Counted from the stretch's first letter, positions 54,391-63,377 are shown. The stretch: DNA of 64,000 nucleotides from Flavobacteriaceae bacterium (GCA_016744415.1 JADGEL010000003.1:479499-543498); one strand, 5' to 3'. The notes: a model not told the origin generated them from the sequence alone. Translations and numbers: made by a program.

Positions 54391-55239
54391 TTAATCTTGT
54401 TTTATTAATTGAAATCTAAACCCTAACATAAAGGTGGTTTCAAAAAAAGTAAAGTCTTGTGATGCACTATCAGACTTACTAGCAGTAGTTCTGATATTAT
54501 CCATATTAATATACCCAACTTTATAATCAGATTGAATAAAGAAATGATTCCAAAAGGTTAGGTTTAACCCTACTTTGGCACTTAATCCATAACCCGCAAC
54601 ATTAAATTCATCATAGCGCTCTGATCCCATTAGTGTAGTGTTTGTTTTAGGAAAAATGATTCCACCTCCAATACCTTCGGTTAAATTTACTTCCATAAAT
54701 CCTGTATCAAATTTTAATAATTCATTTAAATTATCAAACCTATTCAATTCTAGGTTTATATAATTTAAACCATCGGTATGCTCAAAAGTTAAAAACTCTT
54801 GAGTCAATAATATATCATCGTTATTGTAGACTCCATCATAGATTGTTCCATTGTTAATTTCTCCATCAATCTTCACTGTTTGGTAACTATGCATCACATA
54901 TTTCATGTGATCAACCCCAAAAGAAATGGTATAATTATCATGAAAAAAATAACCAATTCTATAATTGGTTTGAGGAATAGTTACATTTTTTGGATTGATA
55001 TATTTTTTAATAGAAAATGGAGTAACCTTATCTCTAGCTTCAACATCATGCAACGTAAAATTATAATCATCACCTTTAAAAGTGATATCAGAATCGCTAT
55101 AATACCCGCGGTTCCACCCCCAGATAACATACATTTTTCCTTTGTTTCCTTTTTTTTCTTTAATAAAATTTTCTTCTGTGTCTTGAGCAAATAGAGATGA
55201 ACTCAAAACGAGTAACAGCACTAGGGGTAAATTTTTCAT
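54391..55239 (-). CDS. Outer-membrane beta-barrel-like protein, function unknown
   Basis: 282 residues. Signal peptide ending SSSLFAQ (about residue 19), then alternating beta strands rich in aromatic residues (NYRIGYFFHDNYTISFGVDH, VGLNLTFWNHFFIQSDYKVG) and a terminal strand ending in MLGFRFQLIKQD, as in outer-membrane barrels. No named family recognised. It overlaps the glmM stop by one base, so it is cotranscribed with glmM. Confidence 0.82.
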   Translation of the reverse strand: MKNLPLVLLLVLSSSLFAQDTEENFIKEKKGNKGKMYVIWGWNRGYYSDSDITFKGDDYNFTLHDVEARDKVTPFSIKKYINPKNVTIPQTNYRIGYFFHDNYTISFGVDHMKYVMHSYQTVKIDGEINNGTIYDGVYNNDDILLTQEFLTFEHTDGLNYINLELNRFDNLNELLKFDTGFMEVNLTEGIGGGIIFPKTNTTLMGSERYDEFNVAGYGLSAKVGLNLTFWNHFFIQSDYKVGYINMDNIRTTASKSDSASQDFTFFETTFMLGFRFQLIKQD

Positions 55240-56630
55240 TATTTAATAATTGTTTGTATTTCAGTAATAATTCTTGTAGCCAAGTCATCGGCATTTTCTT
55301 GGGTAGTACTCTCTGTATAAATTCTGATAATAGGCTCAGTATTCGATTTTCTCAAATGCACCCATTCATTTTCAAAATCAATTTTAACGCCGTCAATTGT
55401 CGAGATATCTTCATTTTGATATTTAGTTGCCATCTGTTCAAGAATCTTATCAACATCGATTTGTGGAGTCAATTGAATCTTATTCTTACTCATAAAATAA
55501 CTTGGATAAGAATCTCTCAATGCTCTACAAGATATTTTTTTATTTGCTAATAATGATAAGAACAATGCAACTCCCACTAAAGAATCTCTTCCATAATGTG
55601 ATGCTGGGTAAATGATTCCTCCATTTCCTTCTCCTCCTATAATAGCATTAGAGTCTTTCATTAATTCAACAACATTTACCTCACCAACGGCGCTTGCTTG
55701 ATAGGTGCCTCCATGTTTTTGAGTCACATCTCTCAACGCTCTTGAAGATGATAAGTTAGATACGGTATTTCCTACTTTCTTAGACAATACATAATCTGCA
55801 CATGCAACCAAGGTATATTCTTCACCAAACATAGAACCATCTTCGCATACCAATGCTAAACGGTCAACATCGGGATCAACTACAATTCCGCAATCTGCTT
55901 TTTCTTCTACAACCAATCTTGAAATATCTCCTAAGTGTTCTTTTAAAGGTTCAGGATTATGCGGAAACTGCCCGTTAGGTTCACAGTATAATTTTACACA
56001 CGCTACTCCTAGCCTTTCTAATAATGCTGGAATAAATATCCCTCCAGTAGAATTTACTGCATCAACAACTACCTTAAAGTTTGCATTCTTGATTGCTTCA
56101 ATATCTACCAATTCTAAATTTAGGACCTCATCAATATGTTTTTGAACATAGTTCTTTGCTTTAGTATACACGCCCAAATCATCAACTTCAGCAAAAAGGT
56201 AATCATCATTCTCTGCCATTTCTAAAATTAAGCTACCATCCTCAGCATTTAAAAATTCTCCTTTTTCATTCAATAATTTTAAGGCATTCCATTGTTTTGG
56301 ATTGTGAGAAGCAGTTATTATGATTCCACCATCAGCATTTTCTAATGGCACTGCGACCTCAACTGTTGGAGTTGTAGATAAGCCTAAATCAATCACATCA
56401 ATACCTAAACCGACCAAAGTATTTGCAACTAGTGAGCTAATCATTTTACCAGAAATTCGTGCATCTCGACCAATAACTACCAATAACTTTGTGTTTTTAG
56501 TAGCGTTTCGTTTTAACAACCAACATCCATAAGCTGATGCAAATTTTACAGCATCTAATGGAGTAAGGTTATCACCAACATTACCACCAATTGTTCCTCT
56601 AATTCCTGAAATAGATTTTATTAAGCTCAT
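55239..56630 (-). CDS. glmM: Phosphoglucosamine mutase
   Basis: Converts glucosamine-6-phosphate to glucosamine-1-phosphate for UDP-GlcNAc. 463 residues. Active-site Ser in ITASHNPKQWNALKLL, metal loop DPDVDRLALV, sugar loop EGNGGIIYP and phosphate loop RKSNTEPIIRIYTES. The Bacteroidota version annotated as GlmM also resembles phosphomannomutases, so some doubt on substrate remains. A TATATTTG promoter lies upstream. Confidence 0.93.
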   Translation of the reverse strand: MSLIKSISGIRGTIGGNVGDNLTPLDAVKFASAYGCWLLKRNATKNTKLLVVIGRDARISGKMISSLVANTLVGLGIDVIDLGLSTTPTVEVAVPLENADGGIIITASHNPKQWNALKLLNEKGEFLNAEDGSLILEMAENDDYLFAEVDDLGVYTKAKNYVQKHIDEVLNLELVDIEAIKNANFKVVVDAVNSTGGIFIPALLERLGVACVKLYCEPNGQFPHNPEPLKEHLGDISRLVVEEKADCGIVVDPDVDRLALVCEDGSMFGEEYTLVACADYVLSKKVGNTVSNLSSSRALRDVTQKHGGTYQASAVGEVNVVELMKDSNAIIGGEGNGGIIYPASHYGRDSLVGVALFLSLLANKKISCRALRDSYPSYFMSKNKIQLTPQIDVDKILEQMATKYQNEDISTIDGVKIDFENEWVHLRKSNTEPIIRIYTESTTQENADDLATRIITEIQTIIK

Positions 56631-56647
56631 ATAATTTTTTAAGAGTA

Positions 56648-56680
56648 CAAATATAAGACTTCATTGTCTTATAAACCAAA
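56648..56680 (-). promoter_or_regulatory. Promoter of the glmM operon
   Basis: On the minus strand: TTTG at 56680-56677, 21 bases, TATATTTG at 56655-56648, a full match; leader of about 15 bases. Confidence 0.55.
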
Positions 56681-56714
56681 ATCTACCGTAATTAACAAAC
56701 TTCATTTCAACAAA

Positions 56715-56743
56715 AAACCGTCATGCTAAATGCATGACGGTTT
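56715..56743 (-). terminator. Intrinsic terminator of rpsA
   Basis: AAACCGTCATGC, TAAAT, GCATGACGGTTT with a T-run on the minus strand; 25 bases beyond the rpsA stop. Confidence 0.8.
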
Positions 56744-56767
56744 ATCATTTTAATAGAAAGAGTACTA

Positions 56768-59065
56768 TTAAGCTTTTCCGTCCATTTTATCTTTCAATGC
56801 TTGCAAGGCATCGTTAGCATCACCTAATGTTGGTTTTTCAGCATCTTGTGATTTTTTAGTAGCAGCTTTGAAGTTTTTCTTTTCTTCAGCTCTAAAGATT
56901 GAAGAGTGAGAAACAACTAATCTTCTGTATTCTTTGTTAAATTCTAACACTTTGAATTCAATAGCTTCGCCTGTAGCAATTTTACCACCTTCTTCTTTCG
57001 CCATATGACGACCAGGGCAGAATCCATCAACACCTTCTTCAAAAATTACAATTGCTCCTTTATCAGTAGTTTCTTTTACAGTTCCTGTATGAACAGAATC
57101 GATTGCATATTTTTCTTCATGCTTATCCCAAGGGTTTTCTTGAGTTTGTTTATGACCTAAATTCAATTTACGACCATCAACATCCAATTCCAATACTTGT
57201 ACTTGAAGTTTATCTCCTACTGAACAGAAATCAGATGGATGTTTTACTTTCGAAGTCCAAGATAAATCAGAAATATAAACCAATCCATCAATACCTTCTT
57301 CTAACTCAACAAATACTCCAAAGTTTGTGTAATTTCTTACAATACCTTCATGTACAGAACCTACAGGATATTTCTTAGTAATATCTGCCCATGGATCTGG
57401 GTGTAATTGTTTGATACCTAAAGACATTTTACGATCTTCTCTATCTAACGTTAAGATTTGAGCTTCAACCTCATCACCAACTTTTACGAAATCTTGTGCA
57501 GAACGTAAGTGAGTTGACCAAGACATTTCAGATACGTGAATCAATCCTTCAACACCAACATTTACTTCAACAAATGCACCGTAATCAGCAATAACAACAA
57601 CTTTACCTTTTACTTTATCTCCAACTTTTAAGTCAGCATCTAAAGCATCCCAAGGATGAGCGCTCAATTGTTTTAATCCTAATTGGATTCTTGTTTTTTG
57701 ATCATCAAAGTCAAGAATTACAACATTTAATTTTTGATCTAATTCTAAGATTTCACTTGGATGATTAATTCTACTCCAAGATAAATCAGTAATATGAACT
57801 AAACCGTCAACACCACCTAAATCAACAAAGACACCATAAGAAGTAATGTTTTTAACAACACCTTCTAATACTTGACCTTTTTCTAATTTACCGATGATTT
57901 CTTTTTTCTGTAATTCAATATCAGCTTCAATTAACGCTTTATGTGATACAACAACATTTTTAAATTCGTGGTTGATTTTCACAACTTTGAATTCCATTGT
58001 TTTCTCAACATATTGATCGTAATCTCTAATTGGCTTCACATCAATTTGAGAACCTGGTAAGAATGCTTCAATTCCGAAAATATCTACAATCATACCTCCA
58101 CGAGTTCTACATTTTACAAACCCGTTTACAACTTCTCCTGTTTCATGTGCAGAATTTACTCTATCCCATGCTTTAATTACACGTGCTTTTCTGTGCGATA
58201 AAACTAACTGGCCAGTAGCATCTTCTCTCTTATCAACCAAAACTTCTACAGTGTCACCAACATCTAGTCCTGGGTTGTAACGGAATTCGTTTAATGAGAT
58301 AACACCTTCAGATTTTGAGTTAATGTCGATAATTACTTCACGTTCGTTTTTTCTAACAACCGTACCTTCTATTACTTCTCTTTCATTTACAAAACCAACA
58401 GTTCCTTCAAGAGCAGATTCAAAAGCTTTTAACTTTTCTTCATCAACCTCTTCAATTCCTTGTTCGTACTTGTGCCAGTTAAAGTCAGCTAAAAACTCTT
58501 CAGGAGTAGCGGCAGTTTCTACCTCTTCTTCTACTAAGTCTAACTTTTCTTCAACAACTTCCTCTTCAGTTTCTTCAACCACTTCGGCAACAGGTTCGTC
58601 AACAACACCTGCAATTTGAGTCTCCTCAACATTTTCAACAGCTACTACTTCAGCAACAGCTATGTCTTCTTTTTTTGTTTCTTTCAATTCTGATTCTTTT
58701 GATTGTTTTGCTGGCTTTTCGTCAGCGGGAGTGTATACAGCTTGTGCCCCAAATTCTTCTACCAAAATGGTATAGAAAATGGCTCTGTATTTATTTCTAT
58801 TTGATTTTCCGATTTTTTCAATTGCATTTGCAATTGCAACATCTAAAGCATCAGTATTCTCTAAGCCTAATTTCTTTACTAAGAAATTTTTCTTAACTGT
58901 TTCTAATTCTTTTTTGTCTGAACTTGATACTTTTTCTGAATCCGCTTTGTAGATTGTTGGACCTAATCCTTTAGTAACTGCGGCTAATAAATCAACATTT
59001 ACATTGATTCCTTTTTTTTCAACCTCTTTAGTATAAAGGTCTATTTTTTCTTGTAATTTTGACAT
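56768..59065 (-). CDS. rpsA: 30S ribosomal protein S1 with N-terminal DUF2853-like domain
   Basis: 765 residues, about 150 longer than typical Bacteroidota S1. Residues 1-111 resemble the small stand-alone DUF2853 family (VTKGLGPTIYKADSEKVSSS, VKKNFLVKKLGLEN, KSNRNKYRAIFY). Residues 112-188 are an acidic, Val/Glu-rich linker. From about 229 there are six S1 OB-fold repeats, for example KNITSYGVFVDLGGVDGLVH and VIADYGAFVEVNVGVEGLIH. S1 recruits mRNA to the 30S subunit. The frame runs without interruption from MSKLQEK, so the fusion is not a missing stop within this sequence. Confidence 0.93.
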   Translation of the reverse strand: MSKLQEKIDLYTKEVEKKGINVNVDLLAAVTKGLGPTIYKADSEKVSSSDKKELETVKKNFLVKKLGLENTDALDVAIANAIEKIGKSNRNKYRAIFYTILVEEFGAQAVYTPADEKPAKQSKESELKETKKEDIAVAEVVAVENVEETQIAGVVDEPVAEVVEETEEEVVEEKLDLVEEEVETAATPEEFLADFNWHKYEQGIEEVDEEKLKAFESALEGTVGFVNEREVIEGTVVRKNEREVIIDINSKSEGVISLNEFRYNPGLDVGDTVEVLVDKREDATGQLVLSHRKARVIKAWDRVNSAHETGEVVNGFVKCRTRGGMIVDIFGIEAFLPGSQIDVKPIRDYDQYVEKTMEFKVVKINHEFKNVVVSHKALIEADIELQKKEIIGKLEKGQVLEGVVKNITSYGVFVDLGGVDGLVHITDLSWSRINHPSEILELDQKLNVVILDFDDQKTRIQLGLKQLSAHPWDALDADLKVGDKVKGKVVVIADYGAFVEVNVGVEGLIHVSEMSWSTHLRSAQDFVKVGDEVEAQILTLDREDRKMSLGIKQLHPDPWADITKKYPVGSVHEGIVRNYTNFGVFVELEEGIDGLVYISDLSWTSKVKHPSDFCSVGDKLQVQVLELDVDGRKLNLGHKQTQENPWDKHEEKYAIDSVHTGTVKETTDKGAIVIFEEGVDGFCPGRHMAKEEGGKIATGEAIEFKVLEFNKEYRRLVVSHSSIFRAEEKKNFKAATKKSQDAEKPTLGDANDALQALKDKMDGKA

Positions 59066-59187
59066 GGCGTCTAAATTTAAATTGTATTTTGCTGTAAATC
59101 AGATTTTTAAACGAAATTTCTAGCAAAAGAAATTAATATTATTTTTAAACTCAAGCCCTCCAAAATCTTTACTCGCTAAAAGGCGTG

Positions 59188-59218
59188 CAAATGTACAGAA
59201 TCTTATTAGAAATAACAA
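59188..59218 (-). promoter_or_regulatory. Promoter of rpsA with long leader
   Basis: On the minus strand: TTG at 59218-59216, 20 bases, TACATTTG at 59195-59188, a full match. The leader is about 115 bases and contains GGAGGG (59161-59156), rare in this genome. S1 autoregulates its own leader in E. coli; the same is possible here. Confidence 0.6.
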
Positions 59219-59316
59219 TAGAGTTTCAAAGATTTTTTGGAGTGAAAAACCTTTGAAAAAATTACTAAATAGCAAGCTCAGAAATTCAAATAAAATCCTA
59301 ATTATCAGATCATAAA

Positions 59317-60072
59317 TTAGTCAATCCAATTTTTAAAATCTCTCACCTTCTCTCTACTCACAATGATTTCTGTTTCAGAAAAAGAGTACAATACTATTTT
59401 AAGGCGACTATTGGTATATGAAATAATATCTTTTATTGCCTTAATGTTAATATAAAACTTACGGTTGACCCTGAAAAACCTAATAGGGTCTAGCATAGGA
59501 TCTAGATGTTCAAGCGTACTATCAATTAAATAATCACGTTTACTGTTGGTATAAATATAAGTACCTTTATTTTCACTATAAAAACATTCGATATCTTCTA
59601 CGGGAATCATTTTTAAGTGCTGACCAACTTTAACTGTAAACCGTTCTTTATAATTTTTATCTAACGGATTTACTAATAATTTTTTAATTTGCTCAATATC
59701 AACCTGTAAGTTTTGTGACTTTGATTGGTGACTTTCAAATTTTTCAATCGCATTTTTTAATTCATCCTCATCAATAGGTTTTAGAAGATAATCGATACTG
59801 TTTAGTTTAAATGCCTTTAACGCATATTCATCATAAGCTGTGGTAAATATAATAGCGCTATTAACTTTAACTTGTTCAAATATCTCAAATGACAAACCAT
59901 CTGACAATTGAATATCTAGTAAAATTAAATCTGGGTGTTCATTATTCTGAAACCAATTAACTGCTTCTTCTACGGAATGTAACATTGCTTGTGCTTCTAT
60001 ATTTAATTCTGTCAACATCCTTCTTAACCTTCTTGCCGATGGTTTTTCGTCTTCTATTATAATTATATTCAT
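59317..60072 (-). CDS. LytTR-type response regulator
   Basis: 251 residues. Receiver domain with EDEKPSARRL, phospho-Asp in LILLDIQLSDGLSFE and Lys in YLLKPIDEDEL. LytTR DNA-binding domain (about 145-251) with FTVKVGQHLKMIPVEDIECF and VNRKFYINIKAIKDIISY. Pairs with the LytS-like kinase at the top of the same operon; three 2TM genes lie between. Its ATG overlaps the stop of the last 2TM gene by 4 bases. Confidence 0.95.
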   Translation of the reverse strand: MNIIIIEDEKPSARRLRRMLTELNIEAQAMLHSVEEAVNWFQNNEHPDLILLDIQLSDGLSFEIFEQVKVNSAIIFTTAYDEYALKAFKLNSIDYLLKPIDEDELKNAIEKFESHQSKSQNLQVDIEQIKKLLVNPLDKNYKERFTVKVGQHLKMIPVEDIECFYSENKGTYIYTNSKRDYLIDSTLEHLDPMLDPIRFFRVNRKFYINIKAIKDIISYTNSRLKIVLYSFSETEIIVSREKVRDFKNWID

Positions 60073-60398
60073 AAGCTCGAATCAAAATTATCTTTGTCCA
60101 TAAATTCTTTTATTTTTCGTTCTTCCCATCCTTTTGAGAATGTTAGGTGTTTTCCAAAAACTCCAAACCAGTGAAAGAACAATCCAATCCCCCAGAAAAA
60201 CCACACAGAGAAATTTCCATAATGAAAATCAATATCCATTAAATCACCTCCATTAAAAATATGGCCAATGGCTCCCCCAAACGTAATGAAGATATTAACG
60301 GCTACATACCAGAACAAATGCCAATAAAATCCTTTAATTTCCTTTACTCTTTTCTTTGCTTTTAAATAACGTTCTTCTTCAAAAAAGTCTTTATCCAT
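60069..60398 (-). CDS. 2TM domain protein (third free copy)
   Basis: 109 residues. N-terminal charged helix EERYLKAKKRVKEIKGFYWH, two transmembrane helices (about 28-50 and 66-86), C-terminal cytoplasmic tail with WEERKIKEFMDKDN. PF13239-type 2TM domain, function unknown. Very similar to the next copy at 60404-60733 (EERYLKAQKRVKEIKGFYGH, WEERKIKEFMDKEN), so a recent tandem duplication. Overlaps the LytTR gene. Confidence 0.9.
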   Translation of the reverse strand: MDKDFFEEERYLKAKKRVKEIKGFYWHLFWYVAVNIFITFGGAIGHIFNGGDLMDIDFHYGNFSVWFFWGIGLFFHWFGVFGKHLTFSKGWEERKIKEFMDKDNFDSSL

Positions 60399-60403
60399 AA
60401 TTT

Positions 60404-60733
60404 CTAAAATTTAGTATTATTTTCTTTGTCCATAAATTCCTTAATCTTACGTTCTTCCCACCGTTTAGATAAAGTAAGGTGTCTTCCAAAAACCACAAAC
60501 CAATGAATGAATAAACCTAAACCCCAAAAAATTACATTTGGAATTAATCCATACCCCATTCCCCAAAATCCATAGTCAAAAAAACTTCTTTCCTCATTTA
60601 AGAATATTACAATTAAAAGCCATGATACGTTTACAAATACATACCAAAACAAATGCCCGTAAAACCCTTTTATTTCTTTTACTCTTTTTTGAGCTTTTAA
60701 ATAACGTTCTTCTTCAAAAATATTTTTATCCAT
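60404..60733 (-). CDS. 2TM domain protein (second free copy)
   Basis: 109 residues, same layout as the copy downstream: helix EERYLKAQKRVKEIKGFYGH, two transmembrane helices, tail WEERKIKEFMDKENN. The loop between the helices is longer and differs (NEERSFFDYGFWGMGYGLIP). Five bases separate it from the next copy and 6 from the previous one, the compact spacing of one operon. Confidence 0.9.
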   Translation of the reverse strand: MDKNIFEEERYLKAQKRVKEIKGFYGHLFWYVFVNVSWLLIVIFLNEERSFFDYGFWGMGYGLIPNVIFWGLGLFIHWFVVFGRHLTLSKRWEERKIKEFMDKENNTKF

Positions 60734-60739
60734 ACATTT

Positions 60740-61033
60740 TTAAAGCTTAGAATTATCTTTTTCCATAAATTCTTTAATCTTACGATCTTCCCAATCGCTT
60801 GGCACTCCAAAGGTCATAAATGCATGTATTGATAAACCTATACCCCAACCAATTGCCGAAAACCAAAACCATTTAAATTCCCAATAGGTCAAATAATTCA
60901 CCACAACTAAAAAAGGTATTATTACAATATAACAAACTAAATGTGTATAAAATTCTTTAATTTCTTTTACTCTCTTCTGAGCTCTTAAATATCTTGCGTC
61001 TAATTTATTTTTGTCAAATTCCATCGTACCCAT
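60740..61033 (-). CDS. 2TM domain protein (first free copy)
   Basis: 97 residues. Helix ARYLRAQKRVKEIKEFYTHL, two transmembrane helices, and tail DWEDRKIKEFMEKDN. Starts either at 61033 or at the Met three codons later. It most resembles the 2TM domain fused to the kinase (shared YLTYWEFKWFWFSAIGWGIG against YTTSWGFKWFWFPVFGWGLG), suggesting stepwise duplication along the operon. Confidence 0.9.
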   Translation of the reverse strand: MGTMEFDKNKLDARYLRAQKRVKEIKEFYTHLVCYIVIIPFLVVVNYLTYWEFKWFWFSAIGWGIGLSIHAFMTFGVPSDWEDRKIKEFMEKDNSKL

Positions 61034-61037
61034 TTTT

Positions 61038-62354
61038 TTAATAATTATTCTCTTTATCCATAATTTCTTTAATCTTACGATCTTCCCAACTCACACCCAT
61101 TCCAAAAACTTGAAATGCTTGAATAGTTATTCCTAACCCCCAACCAAAAACGGGAAACCAAAACCATTTAAAACCCCACGATGTTGTGTAGTTTATGTAA
61201 ATTAAAAAAGGTATTACGATACAATATGCAATTAGACTTCCATAAAATCCTTTTAATAATTCTACTCTCTTTTTTGCTTTATAATACCTTTCATTATTAT
61301 CTATATAATCTGTTTGCATAATTTTTATTTTTTGAGTTAATAAGGGTAACCGTACCTTAAATAACTTGTTTTTATTTGAGATTTCAACCTTAGCATTGGT
61401 AATTAAACTATAGCGTTGGTCAATATTTTTTAATCCAACTTTAGTACTCTTTTCTAAAGAGCTTTTTAAGTTGATATTATTCGTTACAATCAAATACCCA
61501 TCTTCTTCATAAATATTTATTTCTAATGGGTTCTTAGATGTAATTACATTGTGCTTCACCGCATTTTCTAATAATAACTGCAGTGACAGTGGCACAATTT
61601 TTAATTCTGGGTTACTAACTCTTTCTGGAATATTGAATGAAATTCCTTCTTCAAAACGCATTTTTAGCAATTCCATATACGACTTTGCGAAACGCAACTC
61701 ATCCTCTAACGGAATTAAATCTTTATCTTTATGTTCTAAAACATATCTATAAACCTTAGACAATTTTGTGGTAAACTTTTCAGCTTGTCTCGGATTTTCA
61801 TCAATCAAAGAGGTTAACACATTTAAGCTATTGAATAAGAAATGCGGATCTAATTGATTCTTTAACGATTCAAACTTTGCCGATTCTGTTTTGGCAACTA
61901 TCTGAGATTCTTTTACTTTCTTCTTTTGATATTTGGTATAAAAATAGATGAAATGAAAAACTACTACTATTGTTAAAGTAATCCATAAACCAAATTGATA
62001 ATTTACAAGTTGCTCTCCATCAATAAACTGTTCAAAAGTCTGTCCGTTTACAATAACATCTGTTACCATGTTTAGGAAAAACAAACCAACAACTGTAATT
62101 ACACCAGATCCTAAAACGCCAATTAAAATACGTTTTATTCTCTCATTCTCTTTCCATTCTCGTTTTTCTAAATATCCAAAAAAAGTTAAGTTAGAGTATC
62201 CCAAAACAAATGAATACAATTGCATGATTCCAAAATGGATAGCAAATTGATTTACACTATCAAATTTAAAATCTCCATATAATAATTGTGCAATTACAAA
62301 AATCACGATTCCAATAACGAATACGATGATGATATTTTTGATTGGTCTATTCAT
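61038..62354 (-). CDS. LytS-like sensor histidine kinase fused to a C-terminal 2TM domain
   Basis: 438 residues. Four or so N-terminal transmembrane helices (about 7-135), then a His_kinase domain with DPHFLFNSLNVLTSLIDENP, the LENAVKHN N box and an abbreviated ATPase part to about residue 340. From Met 346 a complete 2TM domain follows, ending WEDRKIKEIMDKEN. The junction at 61334-61320 is CAAAAAATAAAAATT: with one A fewer the kinase would stop at TAA and the 2TM would start at its own ATG 5 bases later, matching the 4 to 6 base spacings between the free copies. Whether the fusion is real or a homopolymer error cannot be told here. Confidence 0.9.
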   Translation of the reverse strand: MNRPIKNIIIVFVIGIVIFVIAQLLYGDFKFDSVNQFAIHFGIMQLYSFVLGYSNLTFFGYLEKREWKENERIKRILIGVLGSGVITVVGLFFLNMVTDVIVNGQTFEQFIDGEQLVNYQFGLWITLTIVVVFHFIYFYTKYQKKKVKESQIVAKTESAKFESLKNQLDPHFLFNSLNVLTSLIDENPRQAEKFTTKLSKVYRYVLEHKDKDLIPLEDELRFAKSYMELLKMRFEEGISFNIPERVSNPELKIVPLSLQLLLENAVKHNVITSKNPLEINIYEEDGYLIVTNNINLKSSLEKSTKVGLKNIDQRYSLITNAKVEISNKNKLFKVRLPLLTQKIKIMQTDYIDNNERYYKAKKRVELLKGFYGSLIAYCIVIPFLIYINYTTSWGFKWFWFPVFGWGLGITIQAFQVFGMGVSWEDRKIKEIMDKENNY

Positions 62355-62365
62355 TTAAATCCCTT

Positions 62366-62803
62366 TTAAAAAAGTTCAATTTCAAAAGTAAGGTTTGTAT
62401 CCTTAACTTCAAATTTAGTATCACTAAAAGTTGGTGGTCCATACGGATTGATTGCATTGTTAGAAACTCCATATTTCTCTAAAGGCATTCCCATATCGTT
62501 AAAATCCATCTGACCATTATTATTTAAATCATGAACACATACAATAGAATAAACCCCACTCTCAACATTTTTAAAAGTGATAGTAGATGAACCCTCGGCT
62601 ACTTTTGCCGTTAGTCTTTGCGCTGCTTTTCTCTTCATCATTGATTCTGCTGAAGTATACAATGCGCAATATACAGTTCCGTCATTGCTCTTAATTTCGT
62701 TAACATTTACTACTACATTAAAAGTTTTACTTATTGTTGTTTCTTGTGAGAATCCTAAAAGAGATCCTAAAGACATTGCAAGTACTAATATTATTTTTAC
62801 CAT
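62366..62803 (-). CDS. DUF2141 domain periplasmic protein
   Basis: 145 residues. Signal peptide ending LLGFSQ (about residue 19), then a single beta domain with DUF2141 features: VVNVNEIKSNDGTVYCALYT, VCVHDLNNNGQMDFNDMGMP and EKYGVSNNA. Function unknown; such proteins often sit beside two-component systems. It is the first gene of the kinase-2TM-LytTR operon, 11 bases before the kinase. Confidence 0.9.
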   Translation of the reverse strand: MVKIILVLAMSLGSLLGFSQETTISKTFNVVVNVNEIKSNDGTVYCALYTSAESMMKRKAAQRLTAKVAEGSSTITFKNVESGVYSIVCVHDLNNNGQMDFNDMGMPLEKYGVSNNAINPYGPPTFSDTKFEVKDTNLTFEIELF

Positions 62804-63377
62804 AATTTCTATTTGTTTAATTGTTTGCTAAGTTTTTAAAGAAACCTTTTTTGACTATCTAAAGTTTCTATTTGATGACCAGCTAATTCTTTTACTGGTT
62901 TTAAAGTTCGAAAAAAATACATTTTCTCTCTTTTCTGTCGGTGTGTTGTACATTGTAGTTCTCATAATTTTTATATTTAAATGTTATTATTAATTATTTA
63001 CACTACAAAAATGCGGCAGAAAACCAAAGTGTAAAACTAAAGTGGACTGAACTGTTAATTTATTGGGATGAGTTGTAGATAAATCAAATTTCAGAAAACA
63101 AATAGCAATTCTCAAACAACATTTTTGTGATGTGTCATAAGCACAGAAGTAATCTGTTTGATTGAATTTAAAACAAACAGAATACCACGAAATTCAAAGA
63201 ATTTATCGTAATGACGGAAAAAAAATAAATTAGAACAACTAACTATAAATTGTTGATAAGTAGATTTATAAGAGCTGATAAAGATTAAGTATCTTTAGTA
63301 AATTCGTGTTAAATAAAAATAAACAGCAACTTTAGTACGGATATTACAAGTTGTGCAAAATTTGAAAAAGAAAAAAA
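62804..63377. other. Intergenic region of 574 bases without a confident gene
   Basis: A/T-rich. On the minus strand it holds a CATTTTTG element (63006-63013), the best candidate for the promoter of the DUF2141/kinase operon, and a 28-codon reading frame at 62836-62922 (MYFFRTLKPVKELAGHQIET...). Nothing else is recognised: no tRNA-like fold, terminator or inverted repeat of note. Confidence 0.5.

Noticed and set aside
59156..59161. GGAGGG as the Shine-Dalgarno sequence of rpsA
   Set aside because: It lies about 90 bases before the start codon, much too far for initiation at rpsA.
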